Origin: Candidatus Cloacimonadota bacterium
GTDB taxonomy: Bacteria > Cloacimonadota > Cloacimonadia > JGIOTU-2
Assembly (NCBI GenBank): GCA_011043895.1
Contig: DRBZ01000082.1
Location: 1-15,740, forward strand
Direction of reading: 5' to 3'
DNA: 15,740 nt
A program made the translations under genes and the position numbers. The notes below the pieces were generated by a model. That model ran no database searches. It worked only from the letters and a program-made list of their open reading frames with translations, and had not been told where the DNA came from. Below are positions 7,992 through 15,403 of the stretch, piece after piece (within the stretch, counting starts at the first letter, position 1; every line of letters starts with the position of its first letter).

Positions 7992-8102
7992 AATTTTAAG
8001 TTTTTTTCTTGATTTATTTAGCGCTCAGAGTGTCAAGCAATTCCAAAATGAATTCGCATAAAGTTTGACAGAAGTGGCAAAGTACGCCCTAACCTATGCT
8101 CT

Positions 8103-9107
8103 ATGAAAGTACTCTTCATTCGGTTCAGCTCTCTCGGAGATCTGCTGCTTACCACACCGATAATTCGGGCATTTCGCACACATTTTCCTGATGCAGAGTT
8201 ACATTTTCTTACGAAATCACAATTTGCTCCCATTTTGGAGAATAATCCGAACATCAATACTTTACTTGGGTATGATCCGACATCCGAAACAATGATACAG
8301 CTCATCATTAGATTGCAGAAAGAGCATTACACACACATCATCGATCTGCACGGAAAGTTACGATCTGGACTGATCAAGCAGTTCGTGGGTGGTAAAACCA
8401 TTACTTATGATAAAAAACATGCCTATCGAAAAAAACTCCTGAAGGATCACTCACTGCAACCTGTATCATCGACTGTAGATCTTTATGCGTCTGTTCTTGA
8501 GAGCTTTAATATCGAACTTGAAAGCCAAAAACTCGATCTTTTTCTTCCTGAAAATAGTGAAGATGTTGTCCGAAAATTTTTACTAAATGATAATAAAAGA
8601 CCAATTGTAACGATCTCTCCCGGAGCGTCATGGCTTACAAAACAATATCCCGCCAACTACTACAAAGAACTAATAAAGATGATACTGGACAAGTATAATC
8701 CTCGAATTGTACTTATTGGTATTGAAGATGAAAAAGAACTGACTTCCGAGCTCGCAAAAAATGTTAACAAGAGCATCCTCGATCTCGGGGGCAAAACATC
8801 ACTCATGGAAACTGCTGTTATAATCAACCAATCTGATGTTTTCATAAGTGGTGATTGTGGCCCGATGCACATGGCTGCTGCACTGGGAAAACCGCAAATC
8901 GCTATCTTTGGTCCCACTCATCCTGTACTTGGATTCAGCCCAATAAATCAAAACGCTGTAGTACTTACAGAAAACTTAGACTGTAGCCCCTGTTCCCTGC
9001 ACGGTCGGCAATATTGTCCTCTTGGGCATTTTAATTGCATGAAAAAACTACGATCCAAAAGAGTATTTTCTGAAGTAAAAAAAATCTTACAACCACTACA
9101 ATCATAA
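8103..9107 (+). CDS. Glycosyltransferase family 9 (ADP-heptose:LPS heptosyltransferase-like)
   Basis: This 334-aa cytoplasmic or peripheral enzyme has GT-B fold and GT9 features. The N-terminus MKVLFIRFSSLGDLLLTTPI carries the typical SSLGD, followed by IRAFRTHFPDAELHFLT. The C-terminal donor-binding signature is SGDCGPMHMAAALGKP (D251, H256), then IAIFGPTHP. A Cys-rich stretch near the end (LDCSPC and later cysteines up to NCMKKL) is also common in GT9 proteins. Family members transfer heptose or related sugars to the LPS inner core. The exact sugar is not readable, so I avoid naming it waaF. There is no recognisable Shine-Dalgarno before this ATG. It is the first gene of a four-gene cluster, and its stop codon lies within the AAGGAG of the next gene. 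Confidence 0.9.
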   Translation: MKVLFIRFSSLGDLLLTTPIIRAFRTHFPDAELHFLTKSQFAPILENNPNINTLLGYDPTSETMIQLIIRLQKEHYTHIIDLHGKLRSGLIKQFVGGKTITYDKKHAYRKKLLKDHSLQPVSSTVDLYASVLESFNIELESQKLDLFLPENSEDVVRKFLLNDNKRPIVTISPGASWLTKQYPANYYKELIKMILDKYNPRIVLIGIEDEKELTSELAKNVNKSILDLGGKTSLMETAVIINQSDVFISGDCGPMHMAAALGKPQIAIFGPTHPVLGFSPINQNAVVLTENLDCSPCSLHGRQYCPLGHFNCMKKLRSKRVFSEVKKILQPLQS

Positions 9108-9111
9108 GGAG
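9106..9111 (+). promoter_or_regulatory. Shine-Dalgarno AAGGAG overlapping the GT9 stop codon
   Basis: AAGGAG begins within the TAA stop (9105-9107) of the GT9 gene and lies 4 nt before the ATG at 9116. This supports translational coupling of the dCMP deaminase to the glycosyltransferase. Confidence 0.75.
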
Positions 9112-9115
9112 ATCT

Positions 9116-9598
9116 ATGAATACTAAGCGTCCTTTGTGGAATGAATATTTTATGAGAATAGCTGAACTTGTTTCTTCGCGTTCTACCTGTCTTCGCAGAA
9201 AAGTGGGAGCGATTATTGTGAGAGATAATCAAATCCTATCCACTGGCTACAACGGAGCACCAAAGGGAGTTCCTCACTGCGACGTGGTAGGATGTATTCG
9301 TACAAAGAAAGATATTCCACCCGGAGAAAGACATGAACTATGTCGTGGTGTACATGCGGAGCAAAATGCTATCATACAGGCAGCAGTTAATGGCGTTTCG
9401 GTCAAAGGTGGAACCATATATTGTACCCACCAGCCCTGTTCAATCTGTGCAAAGATGATCATTAATGCTGAGATAAAAAATGTGTATGTCAAAGACGTAT
9501 ATCCGGATAAGCTGGCAGAAAGCATGTTCTCTGATGCCGACGTGAATGTTGTGCTGATAGATTATGATTCTTCAGACCATCTCAAGAAAATTCTCTGA
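9116..9598 (+). CDS. dCMP deaminase (deoxycytidylate deaminase, ComEB/CDA family)
   Basis: This 160-aa protein is the usual length for bacterial dCMP deaminases, which convert dCMP to dUMP to feed thymidylate synthesis. The zinc site is complete: H80-A-E82, with E82 as proton shuttle, and PCSIC with C108 and C111. The N-terminal substrate-loop signature GYNGAPKGVPHC and the segment GCIRTKKDIPPGERHELC separate it from plain cytidine deaminases and tRNA adenosine deaminases. It sits between a glycosyltransferase and a lipid A-type acyltransferase. It shares SD/stop overlap with the first and a TGATG overlap with the second, so it is co-translated with envelope genes. No link between the reaction and LPS assembly is known to me. 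Its presence may simply reflect operon packing. Function confidence is high. Confidence 0.93.
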   Translation: MNTKRPLWNEYFMRIAELVSSRSTCLRRKVGAIIVRDNQILSTGYNGAPKGVPHCDVVGCIRTKKDIPPGERHELCRGVHAEQNAIIQAAVNGVSVKGGTIYCTHQPCSICAKMIINAEIKNVYVKDVYPDKLAESMFSDADVNVVLIDYDSSDHLKKIL

Positions 9599-10467
9599 TG
9601 TTCAGATATTATCTCGAAATCCTTTTCTTTCGTATTCTCTTCTCATTCATCAATCTCTTCTCATTACGTGCTGCTCGTCGAATAGGAAGGATACTAGGAT
9701 TGCTGAATTACTACATTGTAAAAGTACGTATTGATGTGGTTAAGCGTCAACTCAAGGAATGTTTTCCTCAAAAATCAGGTCGTGAGTTACAACAACTGGT
9801 TAAACAAATCAATATCTCGTCTGGCTATACAGGGGTAGAATTCTGCTGGTTCTCATCAAAGCAATATAATGACATCAAAGATTACATAACGATTAAGGGA
9901 GAAAAACACCTTTGGGAAGCTCTTAAGAGAAACAAAGGATGCATTATTTTTTCTGGTCATTTCGGGAATTGGGAACTTGCAGCTCAAGTGTTTGGTTCAA
10001 TATCTGAAGGTATTTATGCTGTCGCAAAAAAACAGAGGAATCCCTATTTTAATGATTTGATCAATAAACTCAGAAGAGCCAACAATATCCATCTCATAGA
10101 TAAAAAGTTCGCCCTTCGTGGTATAGTGAATGCTCTGAAAAAGAACAAGCTGATTCTCATGCTCGGGGATCAGAACGCAGGCAAAACGGGCGTGCCAGCA
10201 ACTTTTTTTGGCTTGACCGCGCCTACTAATCCCGGCTCGGCTAAAATAGCAATCAAATTTGGTGTGCCTGTAATCTTTGCAATCTGCTACCGTCGGCATG
10301 ATGGAAGATTTGTGTTGCAAATGAATGAGCCCATCACACTTAAAGTTGCGACAGATTCGGATGAAGCTGTGCATGAATATACACAATTTTTCACCTCAGA
10401 ACTCGAGCAATGGATAAGGAAAATACCATGGCAATGGTTCTGGTTCCATAGAAGATGGAAAGTATAA
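9598..10467 (+). CDS. Lipid A biosynthesis acyltransferase (LpxL/HtrB/MsbB-like LPLAT)
   Basis: This 289-aa inner-membrane-associated acyltransferase would add a secondary acyl chain to a lipid A precursor from acyl-ACP. An N-terminal hydrophobic segment (LEILFFRILFSFINLFSL) anchors it. The catalytic motif SGHFGNWE has H121 and E126 in the HX4E/D arrangement of this family. A second conserved block, GDQNAGKTGVPATFFG (D191, Q192), follows near residues 190-205. The C-terminal PWQWFWFHRRWK is a family hallmark. The length is near the family norm of about 300. The ATG overlaps the TGA of the dCMP deaminase by one base. Together with the GT9 gene it points to LPS production. Acyl-chain specificity and position cannot be told. 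Confidence 0.92.
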   Translation: MFRYYLEILFFRILFSFINLFSLRAARRIGRILGLLNYYIVKVRIDVVKRQLKECFPQKSGRELQQLVKQINISSGYTGVEFCWFSSKQYNDIKDYITIKGEKHLWEALKRNKGCIIFSGHFGNWELAAQVFGSISEGIYAVAKKQRNPYFNDLINKLRRANNIHLIDKKFALRGIVNALKKNKLILMLGDQNAGKTGVPATFFGLTAPTNPGSAKIAIKFGVPVIFAICYRRHDGRFVLQMNEPITLKVATDSDEAVHEYTQFFTSELEQWIRKIPWQWFWFHRRWKV

Positions 10468-10485
10468 AAATCAAGGAGATATCCT

Positions 10486-12591
10486 ATGAATATCAGGAAC
10501 GTAATTCTTTTAATAATATCCTGTGTTGCATTGATCACAATTGTATATGCACAAGAGAATAGTCTTATTGGTGAATGGTATGGTTCTATCAAAGTGTCTG
10601 GGCAGGAACTTGAAGTTACTGTTGAATTTTTATTTGAAGAAAATCAGCTTATTGGATTTATCGATATTCCCTTGCAGCAAGCTATTGATCTTCCACTTGA
10701 GATCATCAGTTATGATTTATATGGAATTTCCTTTGAGATCAAAGATGTGCCGGGAAATCCAACTTTTACCGGCAAACTCTCTGATGATTCTAGTTCACTA
10801 AGTGGAGAATTTACACAGGGTGGAGGAACTTTTTCCTTTTCACTTTCCAGGAAGTCCGATCTCGAAAAACAGCGGGAGGTCCAAAAAATTACAGAGAAAC
10901 TCGATGCAATCAGGACATTCATTGATACAACCATGTCACAGTGGCACGTGGCAGGATTGTCTGTAGCAGTGGTCAAAGATAATAACGTAATTATGTCAGA
11001 AGGTTTTGGCTATAGAGATTATGAAAAGCAATTACCGGTAACCTCACAGACACTTTTTGCAATCGGCTCGTCATCAAAGGCATTTACGGCATTTTCTGTA
11101 GGGCTCCTCGTAGATGAAGGTTTGATAGATTGGAACACGCCAGTTAAGGAATATTTACCAGATTTTCAAATGTACGATGATTTTGCTACCAAAGATATGA
11201 CGCCGATTGATCTCCTTACACATCGCTCTGGTCTTCCCCGTCATGACCTTATGTGGTACGGTGCAAACTTCAGCAGAGAGGAGATGTTCGAGCGCTTACG
11301 CTATCTTGAGCCAAATGAGCCCTTCAGATACAAATTCCAGTATCAGAATCTCATGTATATGACAGCGGGTTTACTTGTAGGCAGAATGACCAACAGCACA
11401 TGGGAGAATGTGGTTTATGATAGAGTTTTTACACCTCTTGGCATGATGAATAGTAATTTCTCAATCGATGCTTCACAAGAGACTGACGATTATTCGCTTC
11501 CATATAACGTCAGTGAAAATGAGCAGATTGAGAAGATGGAATTCATGAATATTTCTCAGATTGGTCCTGCTGGTTCCATTAATTCTTGTGCTGATGATAT
11601 GGCGCAGTGGATCAGGATGCTATTAAATAAAGGTAAAGTAGATGAAACTCAGCTAATGCAGGAAGCAACAGTCAATATGTTGATAACCCCCCATATGTTC
11701 ATCCAGGGCAAAAGCGCTAATCCCGAACTTACATACAGAGCATATGGTCTCGGCTGGTTTATTATGACCTATCGCGGACATGCATGGGTACAGCATGGTG
11801 GAAATATCGATGGATTCTCGGCAATGGTGAACTTACTACCTGACGATAATATTGGAATTGTCATCTTGACGAATCAAAATAACTCAAACTATACTAGTAT
11901 TGCCAGTTATTACATCATCGATCAACTCCTCGATCTTGAACCGGTTGACTGGCATGGAAGAACGCTTGCCTCAATCGATGAAGTGAAGGAGATTGAAGAA
12001 GGAGAAGGAAAACTTGAAAGAGTAGAAAATACAAAACCTTCACATAAAATAGAAGATTACATCGGTGTCTACGAAAATCCAGGGTATGGTAGATTTCAGA
12101 TAGATTATACCGGACGTGAGTTATACATGATATACCATTCCTTTGCCAGCCCACTTGAACACTGGCATTATGATGTATTCAAACCCACCGAAGGTTTTCC
12201 TGCAAAATCTAATATACTCATCGAATTCCATTCCAATTTGCAGGGCAGAATATATAAATTATCAGTACCACTTGAACAATCTGTATCTCCAATTGAGTTT
12301 GAAAAGCTTCCTCCTGATAACATGTCTGATCTTACATACCTTCTTCAATTTACCGGCACATATAAGATCGCCGGAGATGAAATAAACGTAGAACTTAATG
12401 CATCTGGCGACCTTACGCTAGAATACCCTGGTCAGCCATTGTATGAACTCCACCCGTATGCAGAAAACGAATTCCAGATAGGAGAATATAAAGGATACTA
12501 TGTGAAGTTTCATCTGGAAAAAGATGGAGTGACCGGTTTATCTTTCATACAACCAAATGGAATATTTGAAGCGGAAAAGGTAGAAGAGTAA
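10486..12591 (+). CDS. Secreted serine hydrolase, class C beta-lactamase/DD-peptidase fold, with extra N- and C-terminal beta domains
   Basis: This 701-aa protein has a signal peptide with likely cleavage after VYA (residue 22), so it acts in the periplasm or at the surface. Residues 25-125 form a beta-rich domain (GEWYGSIKV, LSGEFTQGGG) that I know from other secreted hydrolases but cannot name. Residues about 140-490 are the beta-lactamase/penicillin-binding fold. They carry the catalytic SxxK (S195, K198), YxN (Y286, N288) and HGG (H437-G439) motifs, all intact. A DUF3471-like domain (KIEDYIGVYENPGYGRFQI) follows near 517-600, then a second similar beta segment to the end. Such proteins are esterases, peptidases or D-amino-acid hydrolases more often than true beta-lactamases. 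AAGGAG lies 7 nt before the ATG. The gene starts 18 bp after the acyltransferase, so it probably belongs to the same operon. Confidence 0.9.
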   Translation: MNIRNVILLIISCVALITIVYAQENSLIGEWYGSIKVSGQELEVTVEFLFEENQLIGFIDIPLQQAIDLPLEIISYDLYGISFEIKDVPGNPTFTGKLSDDSSSLSGEFTQGGGTFSFSLSRKSDLEKQREVQKITEKLDAIRTFIDTTMSQWHVAGLSVAVVKDNNVIMSEGFGYRDYEKQLPVTSQTLFAIGSSSKAFTAFSVGLLVDEGLIDWNTPVKEYLPDFQMYDDFATKDMTPIDLLTHRSGLPRHDLMWYGANFSREEMFERLRYLEPNEPFRYKFQYQNLMYMTAGLLVGRMTNSTWENVVYDRVFTPLGMMNSNFSIDASQETDDYSLPYNVSENEQIEKMEFMNISQIGPAGSINSCADDMAQWIRMLLNKGKVDETQLMQEATVNMLITPHMFIQGKSANPELTYRAYGLGWFIMTYRGHAWVQHGGNIDGFSAMVNLLPDDNIGIVILTNQNNSNYTSIASYYIIDQLLDLEPVDWHGRTLASIDEVKEIEEGEGKLERVENTKPSHKIEDYIGVYENPGYGRFQIDYTGRELYMIYHSFASPLEHWHYDVFKPTEGFPAKSNILIEFHSNLQGRIYKLSVPLEQSVSPIEFEKLPPDNMSDLTYLLQFTGTYKIAGDEINVELNASGDLTLEYPGQPLYELHPYAENEFQIGEYKGYYVKFHLEKDGVTGLSFIQPNGIFEAEKVEE

Positions 12592-12595
12592 TAAG

Positions 12596-13096
12596 TTAGG
12601 CGATTATCTCATCGATTTTGTGTAGTTCTTGAATTCCATTAACTAAAATACGCTTCTCGGCGGGATATGATTCAAAAAGCTTTTTTTGTTTCTCATTCAT
12701 TTCGCTGTAATATTTTGATTCGATCAGTATTTTATCGGATGTAATAAAATCTATTTCTATTCTATTCTGATAAAGATAAAAAATGTCTCTGCTATTCCTG
12801 ATATTCATGTAGATATAGTTCTCAAAATAACTACCCAGATCTCTTTCACCGACAAATAGATACTTGATGCCCAGATCACATGCAAAAATCTTTTTTGGTG
12901 AAAGTATCATTTCGTTCGTTGTTCCATAACGAGAGATGAGGTGGATGAGATATGTTTTCTCAAAATATGAGAGATATCTTTTTGAGGTATCCGGCGAAAC
13001 ATGTAAAATTTTATTAACCTTATTAATACTTACCTGCTTGCCGCTCCTTTCCATAAGAAGTACAAAATAATCCTTCTTATCGTATATTTTACTGTT
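12596..13096 (-). pseudogene. Truncated AAA_14/DUF4143 ATPase: only the winged-helix and DUF4143 part remains
   Basis: The frame is open from a TAA at 13097-13099 down to the stop at 12596. It encodes about 152 aa from its first Met at 13054, plus 14 upstream codons that look homologous (KIYDKKDYFVLL). It aligns in order with the C-terminal half of the intact ATPase at 3206-4345: a winged-helix part (INKVNKILHVSPDTSKRYL), the FACDLGIKYL segment, then FENYIYMNIRN. The nuclease-like EID/ESK pair (D102, E112, K114 counted from the Met) is also retained. The Walker A and B domain of about 200 residues is absent, and no trace of it is visible beyond the stop. The match to its relative is distant, so this is not a recent duplication. 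It could be a stand-alone DUF4143 protein, but loss by decay is more likely. Its stop lies 4 bp from the serine hydrolase stop, facing it. Confidence 0.7.
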
Positions 13097-13108
13097 TTAT
13101 TATACGAT
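13079..13108. repeat. 8-bp inverted repeat at the broken end of the DUF4143 remnant
   Basis: ATCGTATA (13079-13086) and TATACGAT (13101-13108) are perfect reverse complements separated by 14 nt. They straddle the point where the homology of the truncated gene ends. The region is very AT-rich, so chance is a real possibility. Confidence 0.35.
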
Positions 13109-13174
13109 TTTATCATATATTTTGTGTCATGAATTAAATAATTTGCATAAAAAATTGCTAAGATTTTTTTTCGA

Positions 13175-13180
13175 TATAAT
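13175..13180 (+). promoter_or_regulatory. Possible -10 box of the cyclase gene
   Basis: A perfect TATAAT lies 24 nt before the start codon at 13205. The best upstream -35-like words, TTGCTA (14-nt spacer) and TTGCAT (26-nt spacer), are badly spaced, so only the -10 element is supported. A purine-rich AAGAGAG near 13193-13199 would serve as the ribosome site. Confidence 0.35.
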
Positions 13181-13204
13181 AAAGATAATCAAAAGAGAGT
13201 ATTC

Positions 13205-15403
13205 ATGAAGAAAGACATCAATGTAGAAAAAACAACTTTCGGGCATACATTAAGCAAACTCTATAAAAAATGGTTTGTTGGACTCGCGGTCGCTGTTTTG
13301 ATAAGTTTTATAATTCTGATATTCTTCTCTACCGGGTTAGGAAAGCAGCTTGAATGGAAAACGGTAGATTATCGCTTCAGGAATTTTACCATCCCGGAAC
13401 GAGCTGATTCTAACATTGTGCTTGTCAGTATTGATAATACAAGTCTTGCTTTCTTTAAAAAATACGGCATATTCTGGAAATGGCCCCGTAACGTGTATGG
13501 CATTGTCGTTGATTACTTCAAAGCTGCTGGAGCAAAAACTGTAATTTTCGACATGATGTTCGACGATCCAGATATTGACAGAGCAGAAACTGATGCTAGA
13601 GAAACCGACGGTGCCTTTGCTCAATCCGTAAAAAGTGCAGGGAATGTCATTTTGGGAGCTGAGTTCACAATGAACGAGACAGACATTACACCGGATATCT
13701 CACAATTCTCTCTCAACCTCCGGGCAAACAAAACTATCTATTCTGCAAATTTTCAGGGTGGCATTGTGCCGATAGATACACTACTGCATGCCACAAAAAG
13801 TATCGGCTTTCTGAATATTGAACCTGATGAGGATGGGATCATCAGGCGCGTACCACTTGTTTACAAATATCTCGATAACTTCTATCCGCAGGTTGCGTTT
13901 GGTGCGTATATCTTACATAATTATTACGATGAAATCACATTCAGCAATAGGTCATGTAATGCAAAGAATTCAACAATCCCTCTTGTATCTCAGAGTAAAT
14001 ATTTTATCAACTGGTACGGACCAGGTGGAAAGGAAGGAGTGTTCAGCTACTATCCTTTTGCTGCTGTTTTCCAATCTGCGCTTGCGACACGACAGGGAAA
14101 TGAGCCCACTCTTCCTTTTACCACATTCAAGGATAAAAATATTATAATTGGAGCGACTGCGTCTGGTTTGTCCGATCTCCGCTCTACCCCCTTTATCAAT
14201 CCTTATCCAGGCATGGAGATATGGGCAACAGTGCTCAGCAATATGCTCAATAAAGATTTTATTACTATTATTCCGGGGTGGATAAATTTTCTTCACACCA
14301 TTCTAGTTACATTTATAACCTTTATTATATTTACACGTTTAAAGCCCAAGACCGCAAACCTGATGATGGTACTTGTGGTCGTATATGTTATTGGAATTTC
14401 TCTTCTCCTCTGGTCTGCAGGCAGGATAATGCTGAACATGTCGATGCCCTTTATAGGATTCATACTTTCCTATGGATATACTGCCACAGTAAGTTACATA
14501 ATGGAAGGACGATCAAAGCGGGATATCAAAAAAGTTTTTACACGCTATCTCCATCCAGATGTAATAGAAAACTTGCTCGTGAATCCTGATCAAGTAAAAA
14601 TAGGAGGTGACAGCATTACCGCAACAGTACTCTTTACTGATATTGCAAGCTTCACAACTTTCTCGGAAGGTAAAACTCCAGTCGAACTTGTTACCTATTT
14701 GAATGAATATTTTGATAAACTAACCGGAATTGTTCTCAAAAATGATGGACTCCTTGATAAATATACGGGCGACGGCATCATGGCAATGTTCGGCGCACCT
14801 ATAGAGCGAAAAGACCACGCACTTATGGCATGTAATGCAGCCCTTGAGCATAGAAAATATTGTGAAGAACTGCAACGAAGCAAAGATAAATATTCTCCCG
14901 CTGACAACTTTCACATACACACACGCATCGGACTGAACTCCGGTCAGATCGTCGCTGGAAATATCGGCTCGAAGAATAGAATGGACTACACTGCGATAGG
15001 TGACAATGTTAATCTTGCTGCACGGCTCGAAGGTGTGAATAAGATCTATAAAACCCAGATCATGATGAGTGAAGCTACCTATGAACTCATAAAAGATACA
15101 TTCCTCTGCCGCGAACTCGACAGACTGCGTGTAAAAGGAAAAACAGAACCAACTTCTGTTTACGAGCTGGTGGACGAAAATACTCCCGAAGCTATCGAGA
15201 AGAATCGCTGGATAACTGAATATGAAAAAGCACTTGAATACTACAGACGTGCTGAATGGAATAAAGCTATTGACATTTTTGAGAAGCTCTCGGAAAATCC
15301 CATCAATGATAAAGCATCAGCAGTGATGCTTGAACGTTGCAGAGAATTTAAACATGATAAACCCAAAGATTGGGATGGTATCTTTACCTTGGAGGTAAAA
15401 TAA
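13205..15403 (+). CDS. CHASE2-domain class III adenylate cyclase
   Basis: This 732-aa membrane enzyme should make cAMP from ATP in response to an extracytoplasmic signal. One N-terminal transmembrane helix (residues about 23-42) is followed by a CHASE2 sensor (about 45-350; VDYRFRNF, WKWPRNVYG, AGAKTVIFDMMF). Three more helices (about 359-430) connect to the cytoplasmic cyclase domain (about 470-640). The metal-binding aspartates are D479 (FTDIASF) and D523 (YTGDGIMAMFG). K519 and T596 (DYTAIGD) occupy the base-selecting positions and match the class IIIb adenylate cyclase pattern. N603 and R607 (VNLAARL) are the transition-state residues. The catalytic set is complete. A C-terminal tail (about 660-715; YYRRAEWNKAIDIFEKL) resembles one TPR-like repeat. 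Its TAA overlaps the ATG of a secreted SH3b gene. Confidence 0.94.
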   Translation: MKKDINVEKTTFGHTLSKLYKKWFVGLAVAVLISFIILIFFSTGLGKQLEWKTVDYRFRNFTIPERADSNIVLVSIDNTSLAFFKKYGIFWKWPRNVYGIVVDYFKAAGAKTVIFDMMFDDPDIDRAETDARETDGAFAQSVKSAGNVILGAEFTMNETDITPDISQFSLNLRANKTIYSANFQGGIVPIDTLLHATKSIGFLNIEPDEDGIIRRVPLVYKYLDNFYPQVAFGAYILHNYYDEITFSNRSCNAKNSTIPLVSQSKYFINWYGPGGKEGVFSYYPFAAVFQSALATRQGNEPTLPFTTFKDKNIIIGATASGLSDLRSTPFINPYPGMEIWATVLSNMLNKDFITIIPGWINFLHTILVTFITFIIFTRLKPKTANLMMVLVVVYVIGISLLLWSAGRIMLNMSMPFIGFILSYGYTATVSYIMEGRSKRDIKKVFTRYLHPDVIENLLVNPDQVKIGGDSITATVLFTDIASFTTFSEGKTPVELVTYLNEYFDKLTGIVLKNDGLLDKYTGDGIMAMFGAPIERKDHALMACNAALEHRKYCEELQRSKDKYSPADNFHIHTRIGLNSGQIVAGNIGSKNRMDYTAIGDNVNLAARLEGVNKIYKTQIMMSEATYELIKDTFLCRELDRLRVKGKTEPTSVYELVDENTPEAIEKNRWITEYEKALEYYRRAEWNKAIDIFEKLSENPINDKASAVMLERCREFKHDKPKDWDGIFTLEVK

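Noticed and set aside
7989..8008. CTTAA/TTAAG followed by a T-run as a plus-strand terminator
   Set aside because: The stem is 5 A/T-rich pairs with a tiny loop, no plus-strand gene ends there, and it lies in the leader of the minus-strand small gene.
9997..10592. Long overlapping reverse-strand reading frames within the acyltransferase and hydrolase genes
   Set aside because: They lie opposite well-identified genes and encode no recognisable motifs, so they are shadow frames.
10486..12591. True class C beta-lactamase (antibiotic resistance gene)
   Set aside because: The SxxK/YxN/HGG set is shared by many esterases and peptidases. The added beta domains and DUF3471-like region point to the general serine hydrolase group.
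14771..14773. Guanylate rather than adenylate cyclase specificity
   Set aside because: K519 and T596 occupy the base-selecting positions. Guanylate cyclases usually carry Glu and Cys/Ser-type residues there, so adenylate is favoured.
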